27,839 nt of DNA from UBA2965 sp036526135 (GCA_036526135.1 DATCZA010000075.1:1-27839), one strand, 5' to 3'. Counted from the stretch's first letter, positions 14,163-23,325 are shown. Made by a program: numbers and translations. The notes: a model not told the origin generated them from the sequence alone.

Positions 14163-15935
14163 GTGGACGTCCAGCTACTCACCTATCTCTTCGTAGGCCT
14201 GAGCTTCGCGCTCTACATCGGCATCGCCATCTGGTCCCGAGCCGCATCGACCCGTGAGTTCTACGTTGCGGGCGGGCACGTCCATCCAGTGGCCAACGGC
14301 ATGGCTACCGCCGCCGACTGGATGAGCGCGGCCTCGTTCATCTCCATGGCCGGCATCATCGCCTTCATGGGGTACGACGGAACCGTCTACCTGCTCGGCT
14401 GGACGGGCGGGTACGTGCTGCTCGCGCTGCTTCTGGCGCCCTACCTGCGCAAGTTCGGCGAGTTCACGGTCCCGGACTTCATCGGCACGCGTTACTACTC
14501 CAACACGGCCCGCGTCGTCGCCGTGGTGAGCCTCATCGTCATCTCCTTCACCTACGTCGCAGGGCAGATGCGCGGCGTGGGCATCGTCTTCTCCCACTTC
14601 CTCGGGGTGGAGATCGAGCTGGGCGTCGTCATCGGCATGGCCGTGGTGTTCATGTACGCCGTGCTGGGGGGCATGAAGGGCATCACCTACACCCAGGTTG
14701 CCCAGTACTGCGTGCTGATCTTCGCCTACCTGGTTCCGGCGATCTTCATATCCATGCTCATCACCGGCATTCCCATCCCTCAGATCGGCCTGGGCGCCGC
14801 GGTGAACGACGGTTCCGGGGTCAGCGTGCTGGCCAGGCTGGACGCGACGCTGGTCGAGCTCGGCTTCGGCCCGTACACCCAGGGAAGCAAGAGCACCATC
14901 GACGTCTTCGCCATCACCATGGCCCTCATGATCGGCACAGCCGGCCTGCCCCACGTCATCGTCCGTTTCTTCACCGTGCCCAAGGTCTCCGACGCCCGCA
15001 AATCGGCCGGCTACGCGCTGCTGTTCATCGCCCTGCTCTACACCACCGCGCCGGCGGTGGGCGCGTTCGCCCGGCTGAACTTCGTGGAAACCGTGCACGG
15101 CACGGGGTACGCCGACGTGGCCGGCTGGTTCAAGAGCTGGGAGGACGTCGGGCTCATCGGCTGGCTGGACAAGAACGAGGACGGCGCCATCCAGTACGCG
15201 CCCGGCGCCCCGTTCGAGGGCAAACCCGAATTCGATGGGGTGCGCGGCCCGGACGGCCAGCGGCTGATCCGCAACGCGCCGACCGGCAACGCCAACGAGG
15301 TCTACGTGGACCGCGACATCATGGTCCTGGCCAATCCGGAGATCGCCGCGCTGCCGCCCTGGGTCATCGCCCTGGTGGCCGCCGGCGGCCTTGCCGCCGC
15401 GCTCTCCACCGCCGCCGGGCTGCTGCTGGTGATCTCGACGAGCGTCTCCCACGACCTGATCAAGAAGACCATGGCGCGGGGCATCAGCGACCGGCAGGAG
15501 CTACTTTACGCCCGCATCGCCGCGGCGCTGGCCATCGCCGTCGCAGGCTATCTGGGCATCAACCCGCCCGGCTTCGTCGCCCAGGTGGTTGCCTTCGCCT
15601 TCGGTCTGGCCGCCGCTTCCCTGTTCCCGGCGATCCTGCTCGGCATCTTCAGCAAACGGATGAACCGGGAAGGCGCCATTGCGGGGATGGTGGTGGGCCT
15701 GACGTTCACGTTCGCCTACATCGTCTACTTCAAGTTCGTCGCGCCCGGCGACAACAACGCCGCCCACTGGTGGTTGGGCATCTCTCCCGAGGGCATCGGC
15801 ATGGTGGGGGCGCTCGCCAACTTCGCGACCGCGGCCATCGTCAGCCGGTTCGCGAGCCCGGCGCCGGAGGACGTCCAGCAACTGGTGGAAAAAATCCGCA
15901 TCCCGCGGGGCGTGGAGACGCCCCACACCCACTGA
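14163..15935 (+). CDS. VC_2705-type sodium/solute symporter (SSF family)
   Basis: 590 residues, a many-helix LeuT-fold SSF transporter close to acetate permease (ActP). The N-terminal LTYLFVGLSFALYIGIAIWSRA and AADWMSAASFISMAGII are the family's sodium-site region. A long loop between membrane segments holds an EF-hand-like run, Asp336-x-Asn338-x-Asp340-Gly341-x-Ile343. With DUF4212 it should import a small carboxylate such as acetate; the substrate is inferred from family. The start is a GTG without a good ribosome site, so it is probably coupled to the small subunit. The gene ends 32 bases from the convergent malate synthase gene. Confidence 0.93.
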   Translation: MDVQLLTYLFVGLSFALYIGIAIWSRAASTREFYVAGGHVHPVANGMATAADWMSAASFISMAGIIAFMGYDGTVYLLGWTGGYVLLALLLAPYLRKFGEFTVPDFIGTRYYSNTARVVAVVSLIVISFTYVAGQMRGVGIVFSHFLGVEIELGVVIGMAVVFMYAVLGGMKGITYTQVAQYCVLIFAYLVPAIFISMLITGIPIPQIGLGAAVNDGSGVSVLARLDATLVELGFGPYTQGSKSTIDVFAITMALMIGTAGLPHVIVRFFTVPKVSDARKSAGYALLFIALLYTTAPAVGAFARLNFVETVHGTGYADVAGWFKSWEDVGLIGWLDKNEDGAIQYAPGAPFEGKPEFDGVRGPDGQRLIRNAPTGNANEVYVDRDIMVLANPEIAALPPWVIALVAAGGLAAALSTAAGLLLVISTSVSHDLIKKTMARGISDRQELLYARIAAALAIAVAGYLGINPPGFVAQVVAFAFGLAAASLFPAILLGIFSKRMNREGAIAGMVVGLTFTFAYIVYFKFVAPGDNNAAHWWLGISPEGIGMVGALANFATAAIVSRFASPAPEDVQQLVEKIRIPRGVETPHTH

Positions 15936-15941
15936 TCGGCC

Positions 15942-15957
15942 GGCCCGGTACCGGGCC
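15942..15957. terminator. Perfect 16-bp palindrome between convergent genes
   Basis: GGCCCGGTACCGGGCC is perfectly self-complementary and sits in the 32-bp gap between the symporter and malate synthase stops. It could fold as a 6-bp stem with a GTAC loop in either transcript and act as a shared terminator. No T-run follows on either side. Confidence 0.4.
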
Positions 15958-15967
15958 AGCGAGAGGG

Positions 15968-18160
15968 CTAGCTGCCGAAGCGGGCCTTGGCCTCGCGTCG
16001 GCGAGCGTGCAGAACCGGCTCGGTGTAGCCGTTGGGCTGCTCCAGGCCCTTGAAGACGAGATCGCAGGCCGCCTGGAACGCCACGCTGGCATCGAAGTCC
16101 GGCGCCATGTTGCGGTAGGCGGCATCGCCCGCGTTCTGCCCGTCCACCACGGCGGCCATCCGCTGCATGGTCCCAAGCACCTGCTCGCGGCTGCAGATGC
16201 CGTGATGCAGCCAGTTGGCGATATGCTGAGACGAGATGCGCAGCGTTGCCCGATCCTCCATGAGACCGACGTCGTTGATGTCAGGGACCTTGGAGCAACC
16301 CACGCCATGATCGATCCATCGAACCACATAGCCGAGAATGCCCTGGGCGTTGTTGTCGAGCTCGGCCTGCACTTCCTCTGCCGACAGGTTGCGTCCGCCG
16401 AGGAGCGGGATGCGGAGAATGTCATCCAGGCTCGCCGGCTCCCGGGCGGCCAGCGCCTGCTGACGCTCGAAAACGCTCACCTGATGATAGTGGGTGACGT
16501 GCAGGGTAGCCGCCGTCGGCGAGGGCACCCAGGCCGTGTTGGCACCGGCCTGGGGGTGAGCAATCTTGGCTGCCAGCATCTCCTTCATCTCGTCCGGCTT
16601 GGGCCACATGCCCTTGCCGATCTGGGCGACCCCGCTGAAACCGGCTGCCAGCCCGGCGTCCACGTTGGCGTCCTCGTAAGCCTGAATCCACGGCTCCGCC
16701 TTGATGGCTTCCTTGGGCAGCACCGGACCGGCCTGCATGCTGGTGTGAATCTCGTCCCCCGTGCGGTCCAGGAAACCGGTGTTGATGAACACCACGCGCT
16801 CGCGGGCTTCGAATATGCAGGCACGGAGATTGACCGTGGTGCGGCGCTCCTCGTCCATGATGCCGACCTTGAGCGTGTTCGGCCCAAGGCCGAGCAGCTG
16901 CTCCACCCGGGAGAACAGATCGCAGGTGAACGCCACCTCTTCGGGTCCGTGCATCTTGGGCTTGACGATGTAAACCGACCCGGCTCGGGAGTTCCTCACC
17001 GAGCCGGTCCCAAGAAGGTCGTGCATCGCGGCAAAGGCGGTCACCGCCGCGTCGAGGACGCCCTCGGGAATCTCGTTGCCCGCAGCGTCGAGGACGGCAT
17101 CGGTGGTCATGAGATGCCCCACGTTGCGCACCAGCATCAGGCTGCGCCCGTGCAGGGTCAGCGGCTGGCCGTCTAGCCCGACGTAGGTCCGGTCAGGATT
17201 GAGCCGGCGCGTGACGGCGCGCCCACCCTTGTCCATCACTTCCTCGAGATCGCCCCTCATCAGCCCGAGCCAGTTCCCGTAGACCACGCACTTGTCCTCG
17301 GCGTCCACGGCGGCCACAGAGTCCTCGCAGTCCTGAATGGTGGTCACGGCGGACTCGAGCACCACGTCCTTCACGCCGGCGGGGTGCGCGGCGCCCACCG
17401 GGTGGCTCCGGTCGATCTGGATCTCGATGTGCAGGCCGTTGTGGACGAGCAGCAGAGTGCTGGGGTCGTCCTCGTCGATGAAGCCGACGAACTGTTCCGG
17501 GTTCTCGAGACCCGTGTTGCCGCCGTTGTCGAGAATGGCCCGTAGCCGCCGACCGCCGGGGCCGTCGCCGATGCCGTAGGCAATCACCTCGCTGTGGCTG
17601 GCACCGGCGAGGGGCACCGTCTCGTCCAGGAACCGGGCCGCACGCTCCACCACGAGCTCGCCCCGGGCGGGGTTGTAGCTGGTGCCCTTCTCCCGCCCCG
17701 GTTCTTCGGGCAGAACGTCGGTTCCGTAAAGGGCATCGTAGAGGCTGCCCCAGCGCGCGTTGGCGGCATTGAGGGCGTAGCGCGCGTTCATCACGGGAAC
17801 GACGAGCTGAGGGCCGGCGATGCGCGCGATCTCGTCGTCGACGTCGGCGGTCAGGATCTTGAAAGGCGCGGGCTCGGGGACGAGATAGCCGATCTGCTCC
17901 AGAAAGGCCCGATACTCCTGCGCGTCCAGGGGACGGCCTCGGCGGTCTTCGTGCCATTCATCGATGGTGGCCTGGAGCTCGTCCCGCCGGGCGAGCAGCG
18001 CCCGGTTGCGGGGAGCGAGGTCGTCGACGATGGACTCGAAGCCTGCCCAGAACGCCTCCGCATCCACGCCGGTGCCCGGCGCGATCCGTTGAGAAACCAG
18101 ATCATCAAGCTCGGCGGCCACCGAGAGTTTGCCGCGGGACACCCGCTTCGTTGCGCTCAT
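15968..18160 (-). CDS. glcB: Malate synthase G
   Basis: 730 residues, the usual length for the G isoform. It condenses glyoxylate and acetyl-CoA to malate, a cytosolic Mg-dependent step of the glyoxylate pathway. Visible landmarks are GRSLMLVRNVGHLM (338-351, the catalytic Arg region), GIMDEERR (433-440, Mg-binding Glu), NTGFLDRTGDE (460-470, Mg-binding Asp), and EDRATLRIS, in which Asp636 is the probable catalytic base. It starts at an ATG with AGGGGG upstream. It lies 84 bases downstream of the acyl-CoA dehydrogenase on the same strand, so it may be the last gene of the catabolic operon or have its own promoter. No isocitrate lyase is in the window. Confidence 0.97.
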   Translation of the reverse strand: MSATKRVSRGKLSVAAELDDLVSQRIAPGTGVDAEAFWAGFESIVDDLAPRNRALLARRDELQATIDEWHEDRRGRPLDAQEYRAFLEQIGYLVPEPAPFKILTADVDDEIARIAGPQLVVPVMNARYALNAANARWGSLYDALYGTDVLPEEPGREKGTSYNPARGELVVERAARFLDETVPLAGASHSEVIAYGIGDGPGGRRLRAILDNGGNTGLENPEQFVGFIDEDDPSTLLLVHNGLHIEIQIDRSHPVGAAHPAGVKDVVLESAVTTIQDCEDSVAAVDAEDKCVVYGNWLGLMRGDLEEVMDKGGRAVTRRLNPDRTYVGLDGQPLTLHGRSLMLVRNVGHLMTTDAVLDAAGNEIPEGVLDAAVTAFAAMHDLLGTGSVRNSRAGSVYIVKPKMHGPEEVAFTCDLFSRVEQLLGLGPNTLKVGIMDEERRTTVNLRACIFEARERVVFINTGFLDRTGDEIHTSMQAGPVLPKEAIKAEPWIQAYEDANVDAGLAAGFSGVAQIGKGMWPKPDEMKEMLAAKIAHPQAGANTAWVPSPTAATLHVTHYHQVSVFERQQALAAREPASLDDILRIPLLGGRNLSAEEVQAELDNNAQGILGYVVRWIDHGVGCSKVPDINDVGLMEDRATLRISSQHIANWLHHGICSREQVLGTMQRMAAVVDGQNAGDAAYRNMAPDFDASVAFQAACDLVFKGLEQPNGYTEPVLHARRREAKARFGS

Positions 18161-18244
18161 CGTCGCCCCCTTTTGGCCCAGAAGCGGCCCGGAGGAATGG
18201 GCCCCGGGCGAAGCGAGCCAGTATAGCCGCCGCCGGGCGCGGGG

Positions 18245-19447
18245 TTACAGCCCCAGGACTGCCTTGGCGATGATGTTCTTCTGGACTTCCTTGGACCCGC
18301 CGTAAACCGACGCCGCGCGCACGTTCAGGTAGCGGGGCGTGACCGTCTCGGCGTGGTCGGGTCCCGGCCACGGCTCGTTGTGGCCGTCCAGCGAGATCTT
18401 GTTCGCGTGGGGCATGGCGTAATGCTGTACCGCCTCGAGCTTCAGGGTAAGGATGCCCTGGTCGATTTCCACGGACGTGTTCTTCGCCAGGGAGGAAGCG
18501 GTGCCGGGCGACTCGCCCCGGGACATCCGGGCAAGGGAAGCCAGCTCCGCGAACTCGAGCGCCGAGGTGCGGATCTCCAGCTCGCTGATCCGGTTGCGGA
18601 AGCCGGGATCATCCATCAGCGGCTCGCCGTCGGCCAGCTCGCTGGAGGCGATGTTTCTCAGCTCCTTGAGCGACTCTTTGAGCCGGACGGCCGCACCACC
18701 GCCGCCGCGCTCGAACTCGAGCAGATACTTGGCCACGTTCCAGCCGTCGTTCTCCGGCCCTACCCGATTCGCCTGGGGCACTCGCACGTCGTCGAAGAAC
18801 ACCTGGTTGACCTCGTGGTCGCCGGCCATGGTGATGATCGGCTCCACCTTGATTCCCGGCGTGTCCATGGGTATCAGCAGGAAGGTGATGCCTGCCTGGG
18901 GACGCACGCCCGTGTCTGTGCGCACCAGGCAGAAGATGTGGTCGGCAAACTGGGCGTGGGTCGTCCAGATCTTGGTGCCGTTGACGATGTAGTCGTCGCC
19001 GTCCTTGACTGCGGAAGTTTTCAGGCTGGAAAGATCGGATCCGGACCCGGGCTCCGAGTAGCCCTGACACCAGTAGTGCTCGCCGGACAGCATGCGAGGC
19101 AGGTAGTAGTTCTTCTGCTCCTCGGTCCCGTACTTGAAGATCACGGGCGCCAGCATGCGAAGCCCGAGAGGGATGAGGCCGGGGGCGGACGCCCGCGCGC
19201 ACTCTTCGCCCCAGATGTACTTCTGGGTGACGCTCCATCCGGTGCCGCCGTGCTCGGCGGGCCACGCCGGCACGGCCCACCCTTTCTCCACTAGAATCGC
19301 CTGCCAGCGCATGGCGAGTTCCTTGTCAGCGAACACCGTCGTCGTCTTGCGCACCGCCTGGCGCATGTCCGGCGTGACCTTCTCTTCCAGGAAGGCCCTG
19401 ACCTCTTCCCGGAACGCCTGATCTTCCTTGCTGAACTCGAAATCCAC
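18245..19447 (-). CDS. Acyl-CoA dehydrogenase (FadE-like, FAD-dependent)
   Basis: 400 residues. Landmarks are YSEPGSGSDL (130-139, FAD and substrate binding), NGTKIWTTHA (156-165), FERGG in the helical C-terminal domain, and a C-terminal YGGSKEVQKNIIAKAVLGL, the variant of the GGTSEIQRNIIA family ending. It introduces an alpha,beta double bond in an acyl-CoA and passes electrons to electron-transfer flavoprotein. The chain-length preference is unknown. The start is a GTG with AGGAG upstream. It lies 147 bases after the CMD gene, a gap that holds a stem-loop, and is followed by malate synthase G. Confidence 0.94.
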   Translation of the reverse strand: MDFEFSKEDQAFREEVRAFLEEKVTPDMRQAVRKTTTVFADKELAMRWQAILVEKGWAVPAWPAEHGGTGWSVTQKYIWGEECARASAPGLIPLGLRMLAPVIFKYGTEEQKNYYLPRMLSGEHYWCQGYSEPGSGSDLSSLKTSAVKDGDDYIVNGTKIWTTHAQFADHIFCLVRTDTGVRPQAGITFLLIPMDTPGIKVEPIITMAGDHEVNQVFFDDVRVPQANRVGPENDGWNVAKYLLEFERGGGGAAVRLKESLKELRNIASSELADGEPLMDDPGFRNRISELEIRTSALEFAELASLARMSRGESPGTASSLAKNTSVEIDQGILTLKLEAVQHYAMPHANKISLDGHNEPWPGPDHAETVTPRYLNVRAASVYGGSKEVQKNIIAKAVLGL

Positions 19448-19522
19448 GGCTACTTCTCCTTACTGTCTACGACTGCCCTAGACGCCGACCCTTTCCGGCC
19501 TTCGGCTCCATGATGATCTTTC

Positions 19523-19541
19523 CGCGCCCGTGACGGGCGCG
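19523..19541 (-). terminator. GC-rich stem-loop between the CMD and acyl-CoA dehydrogenase genes
   Basis: CGCGCCCG and CGGGCGCG form a perfect 8-bp stem with a 3-base loop. It lies 53 bases downstream of the CMD stop and upstream of the acyl-CoA dehydrogenase. No T-run follows. It may attenuate or process the operon transcript rather than stop it. Confidence 0.4.
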
Positions 19542-19594
19542 TGAAGATAAGGACGCAACGCGCCGCCGCCCGGAGCGGGCCGGCAGCGCCGGTC

Positions 19595-20185
19595 TCAACG
19601 CACGACGATGGATTCTTCGTTCCAGGGACTCAAGGCACGGCTGTCGTCCTGAAACGCTGCCGGCAGCTCTTCCACCATGTGCCAGGTGGCCGCCAGCCTG
19701 CCGAACCCCACGAAGAACGCCACGTGCATCCCCAGCTCCACGATCTCGCTTTCCGAGAAGTGCTTGCGCAGCTCGTCGTAGACGGCATCGTCGATGGCCA
19801 GATGATCGGTCGCCATGAGCTCCCCGAACCGGATGGCCGCTTTCTCGGCATCTGTGAGGTTCCCGGCTTCGGCCGGTTTCTCCAGCGAGCAGACCAGATC
19901 CTCGGTCACGCCGTCGTTGAGAGCGTCCGTGTAACGGATCGCCATGCAGCTGCGGCACTGGTTGAAGAACGCGACCCGCAGCCGCACGAGCTCGATGAGC
20001 TTGTCAGGGAGCGTCCGCTTGGTCTTGAGCGCGCCGCCAAACTGCATCAGGCCCAGCGTAAGCTCGGGCCGATGAGCGAAGAACCGGGTCAGGCCCTGCT
20101 CCAGCGGGGTCAGGTTCTCGGGATTGATCGCGGCCTTGAGCTCAGGCGCCCAGTCTTCAGGCTCGATTTTCTGTAGTCGACTCAT
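19595..20185 (-). CDS. Carboxymuconolactone decarboxylase / AhpD-family protein
   Basis: 196 all-helical residues. The conserved region has LIELVRLRVAFFNQCRSCMAIRY with the redox pair Cys77-x2-Cys80. In AhpD a His follows four residues after the second Cys; here that position is Arg84, so it is not a standard peroxidase. The family includes decarboxylases and thiol-based reductases; the activity here is open. The ATG follows AGGGG and overlaps the stop of the class III aminotransferase by 4 bp (ATGA), making them translationally coupled. The next gene on the strand is the acyl-CoA dehydrogenase. Confidence 0.85.
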   Translation of the reverse strand: MSRLQKIEPEDWAPELKAAINPENLTPLEQGLTRFFAHRPELTLGLMQFGGALKTKRTLPDKLIELVRLRVAFFNQCRSCMAIRYTDALNDGVTEDLVCSLEKPAEAGNLTDAEKAAIRFGELMATDHLAIDDAVYDELRKHFSESEIVELGMHVAFFVGFGRLAATWHMVEELPAAFQDDSRALSPWNEESIVVR

Positions 20186-21543
20186 CGCATTTCCCCTTTG
20201 TCTGTTCGGGCCGAGAAAAGGCCCTCCGCCTGCACGTCGGCAAGCGATGTCTGAAACACATCGATAAGAGTATCAATTTCCGCGTCGGAATGAGCAGCGG
20301 AAAGGAACGCGCGCTGGGTCCCGGGCACCAGAACGCCCCGGTTCAGCGCGTGCAGATAGAACGCCTTCTCCGCGGCGACGCTCGCGCCGGTGACGTCGCG
20401 CATGCTGCGGATGGGCTCCCGCTGAAAGAACATGTGAAACATGCTCCCCACGGACTTCATCTGGGCCGGGATCTGCCGTTCCTGGCAGAAGCCGTTCACC
20501 GCCCCCGCCAGCCGCTCGCCAGCCTGCTCGAGACCACGGTACACGTCGGGGTGGTCGCGAAGGTAGCCCACCGCGGCCGCTCCCGCCTCCATGGTGAGCG
20601 GGTTGCCCGAGAACGTACCGCCGGAGAACACCCCGTTGCTCGCCCCGAGCCCGGTGAACACCTCCATCACGTCCGCACGGCCGGTGATTGCCCCCACGGG
20701 CAAGCCGCCGCCGAGTATCTTCCCGTAGGTGGCGAGGTCCGGCCTCACGCCGAATCTTTCCTGAGCACCGCCGTAGGCGACGCGGAAACCCGTGATGACC
20801 TCGTCAACGGCAAACAGAACGCCCGCTTCACGGCAGACGGCTTCGAGCTCGCATAGAAACTCGCCGGCCCCGGGCTGGGGATTCGAGCTCTGAACACCCT
20901 CTACCATGACCAGCGCAAGCTCGTCCGCGTGACGGCGGATCAGATCGAAGGCGGCCTCGTGACGATACGGCAGCAGCAGCGTCAGGTCTGCCAGCGCCCG
21001 CGGGATGCCGCGCCCCATTGGCAGCTTGCGCGGCGCTTCCCGGGGGCTTGTCGGGTCGGTCAGCCACATCCCGTAGTCGTGGGCACCGTGATAGAAGCCG
21101 TCGAACAGAGCGATCTTCTCCTTGCCAGAGTACCCACGGGCAGCACGGATCGCGTACATGGTCGCCTCGGAACCCGTATTGCAGAAAACCACCCGCTCGG
21201 CGCAGGGGCTGGCCTCGTGCAGGAGCTCGGCCAGCTTCATCTGGCTGGTGGAGTGAATGCCGAACATCCACCCTTTCTCCGTGCGGTCCTTGATGGCCTG
21301 CTCGATCAGCGGGTGCCGATGGCCGAGGATGTGCAGGCCGAAGCCCACGGAGGTGTCGATGTAGCGGTTGCCGTCCGCATCGAAGACGAACGGCCCCTCG
21401 CCGCTCTCGATGAAGATCGGATGGGGCATCTCCAGGTTGGCAGCGAGCCCCGAGTTGAGAATCTCGGCGCGGGCCTCGGAGATCTCCTGGGATCCGGCCG
21501 TTCTGGCGGCCAGCTCGGCGCGCGCTTCAGCGACCGTGGTCAT
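20182..21543 (-). CDS. Class III aminotransferase, glutamate-1-semialdehyde aminomutase-like
   Basis: 453 residues with the class III PLP fold. The sequence has GPFVFDADGNRYIDTSVGFG (50-69), the phosphate-site NTGSEATMYAIR (122-133), YHGAHDYG, the Asp247 of VDEVITGFR (246-254) and the Schiff-base Lys275 in TYGKILGGGLPVG. HemL moves an amino group within glutamate semialdehyde; relatives transfer amino groups on other substrates. Its place inside a catabolic operon, rather than with heme genes, argues against HemL. It overlaps both neighbours by 4 bp: the LLM gene upstream and the CMD gene downstream. Confidence 0.93.
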   Translation of the reverse strand: MTTVAEARAELAARTAGSQEISEARAEILNSGLAANLEMPHPIFIESGEGPFVFDADGNRYIDTSVGFGLHILGHRHPLIEQAIKDRTEKGWMFGIHSTSQMKLAELLHEASPCAERVVFCNTGSEATMYAIRAARGYSGKEKIALFDGFYHGAHDYGMWLTDPTSPREAPRKLPMGRGIPRALADLTLLLPYRHEAAFDLIRRHADELALVMVEGVQSSNPQPGAGEFLCELEAVCREAGVLFAVDEVITGFRVAYGGAQERFGVRPDLATYGKILGGGLPVGAITGRADVMEVFTGLGASNGVFSGGTFSGNPLTMEAGAAAVGYLRDHPDVYRGLEQAGERLAGAVNGFCQERQIPAQMKSVGSMFHMFFQREPIRSMRDVTGASVAAEKAFYLHALNRGVLVPGTQRAFLSAAHSDAEIDTLIDVFQTSLADVQAEGLFSARTDKGEMR

Positions 21544-22505
21544 TTGCCGGAAAGGCGCGCGACCACCGGCGCAAAGGCCTCCAGATTGTCCTCTCCGACG
21601 GTGAAGTAGGAGATGCCGAACTCCTCGCGGCGACGCTGCAGCTCGTCGCAGATGGCATCAACGCTGCCGAAGAGACCGTGGGGGTGGCGGAGCATTTCGT
21701 CCTCGGACATGCCGAACATCTGCGCCATGCCCGCGACCACGGGCTTGGCGTCGTCGGTCACCACGGTGAAGTAGGCGCCGATCTCGATCTCCAGATCGTC
21801 GAAGCGATCGCCGGCGCCTTCGCGGATCCAGCCGATCTTCTTGCGGGTCTCCTGCTCGCTGGACATCTGCACGCCGTCGGGCCCGATCATGCCCATGCGG
21901 TTGTTGAAGTTCAGGCTGACGATGTCGGCCTCCCGTCCGGCCAGGCGCAGCACCCGGGGGCTGCCGCCGCCGACCATGATGGGAGCGCGTCCCACGGGCT
22001 TGGGCAGACCTTCGAAGTCCTTCCAGGACAGCGTGTCGTTGTGGACATCGACCAGGTCCTCGCCGCGGAACGCCTTCACCCCGGCAATGACGTCGGCAAG
22101 CCGGTCGATGCGCACGCGGGGCTCGTCGAAGTCGATACCCACCGCTTCGTACTCGCTCTTCACCCAGCCGGCGCCCAGACCCAGCTCGAGCCGGCCGTTG
22201 GACAGCATGTCGATGGTCATGGCGGACTTGATCAGCACCACGGGCAGGTGATAGTCGATGCAGAACACCCGGCAACCGATGTTGATGGTGCTCGTTACCG
22301 CCGCTGCAAACGCCATGGCGGGGATGGCGGCGACGTTCTGAATCGGGTGGTTGGCTGCGGTCAGCGCCGGCCCCGGCCCCAGAAGATGATCGGCCAGATG
22401 GAACGACGAGTAGCCGAGATCCTCGGCCTTGCGAGCCTTGTCTGCCCAGCTCTGGCCCGACTCCGCGTTGAACGTCTGGAACCCGAAACGAAACGGCTTT
22501 GCCAT
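21540..22505 (-). CDS. LLM-class oxidoreductase, probably F420- or flavin-dependent
   Basis: 321 residues with the luciferase-like barrel. Landmarks are WADKARKAEDLGYSSFHLADHL, TSTINIGCRVFCIDYHLPVVLIKSAMTID, LSNGRLELGLGAGWVKSEYEAVGI and PIMVGGGSPRVLRLAGREADIVSL. This pattern matches the LLM subfamily often labelled F420-dependent, although many proteobacterial members may use FMN. It would oxidise or reduce an intermediate of the cluster's pathway. The ATG follows GGGAG. It overlaps the aminotransferase start by 4 bp and follows the ThuA-like gene by 26 bases. Confidence 0.9.
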   Translation of the reverse strand: MAKPFRFGFQTFNAESGQSWADKARKAEDLGYSSFHLADHLLGPGPALTAANHPIQNVAAIPAMAFAAAVTSTINIGCRVFCIDYHLPVVLIKSAMTIDMLSNGRLELGLGAGWVKSEYEAVGIDFDEPRVRIDRLADVIAGVKAFRGEDLVDVHNDTLSWKDFEGLPKPVGRAPIMVGGGSPRVLRLAGREADIVSLNFNNRMGMIGPDGVQMSSEQETRKKIGWIREGAGDRFDDLEIEIGAYFTVVTDDAKPVVAGMAQMFGMSEDEMLRHPHGLFGSVDAICDELQRRREEFGISYFTVGEDNLEAFAPVVARLSGK

Positions 22506-22531
22506 GCTCGGCTCTCCCTGGCAGCTGCCCG

Positions 22532-23278
22532 CTAGACCACGCGGTCGATGCAGTACTTGATGGACCGCCGCAGCAGCTCGTAATACTCGGGCTTGTCCCA
22601 GCTGCCGCGCTCGATGGCGGGGTAATAGTCGGTGACCGGGCGCATGTCGTAGTGGCCCCGGCAGTGTCCGAGACAGTTGTACAGCACTTCGCCGTCGCCC
22701 AGCTTGCGCAGGTAGTACATCACCCGCGGCTCGTCGTCCGGCCAGTCCCGGTTGATGAAGCCGTCGCAGGATCCGGTGAAGTTGGTGTGCAGCAGCGCGT
22801 GGTGCTCGCCGTGATACTTGCAGATGTACAGCTCGTCGTCGGTTTCGAACTCGCCGATCCCGGCCACGAGCTCGTGCTCGGGGTCGCTGACTTTCACGGG
22901 GAAGGGCTGGATGGGCGGGTGCGCCATGAACTGCGAGCCCAGGGTCTCCATGAAGATGGGCGCGGTCTCCGGACAGTCCACGCCTCCCTCGACGAACTCG
23001 AGGATCGCGTTGGTGCCGTGCAGCGCGATCCAGCGCTTGCCCGAGTTGACGTAGTCCCGCAGAGCCACCTGCTCTTCTTCGCTGGGAATCAGGTGGCAGC
23101 AGTAGGTGATCAGAAAATCGCTGGCGGCGATGCCTTCGATGTCCGAGTAGTTGGCCGCGACCTTCACCCGGACGTTCTCATGCTCCCCGAGGAGCTTGAG
23201 CAGCTCCGAGCGGGCGTAGTCGATGTCGTGGTACAGACCGTTGGCGACCATGTACACGTCGATGATGCGCTCTGCCAT
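22532..23278 (-). CDS. ThuA-like domain protein (second of two in the cluster)
   Basis: 248 residues of the ThuA-like class I amidotransferase-type fold. The sequence has an initial strand and helix (DVYMVANGLYHDIDYARSELLKLL), a DFLITYCCHLIPSEEEQVALRDYV segment and the RWIALHGTNA motif. DELYICKYHGEHHALLHTN and RKLGDGEVLYNCLGHCRG follow. The Cys-containing segments (YCC, GHC) are unusual. ThuA proteins are best known from trehalose and oxo-sugar use, with unclear chemistry. The ATG follows GGGGGAG. The gene lies between the SDR and LLM genes. Preceding it is an intergenic stretch with repeats and a strong hairpin. Confidence 0.85.
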   Translation of the reverse strand: MAERIIDVYMVANGLYHDIDYARSELLKLLGEHENVRVKVAANYSDIEGIAASDFLITYCCHLIPSEEEQVALRDYVNSGKRWIALHGTNAILEFVEGGVDCPETAPIFMETLGSQFMAHPPIQPFPVKVSDPEHELVAGIGEFETDDELYICKYHGEHHALLHTNFTGSCDGFINRDWPDDEPRVMYYLRKLGDGEVLYNCLGHCRGHYDMRPVTDYYPAIERGSWDKPEYYELLRRSIKYCIDRVV

Positions 23279-23325
23279 GGTGTTCTCCCCCAGAGATCAG
23301 GTTGCTGTAGCGTCCTTTAACTACC

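Noticed and set aside
20182..21543. Class III aminotransferase as a heme-pathway HemL
   Set aside because: Lies in a catabolic operon with no heme genes; the fold is shared with many other enzymes, so the symbol was left blank.
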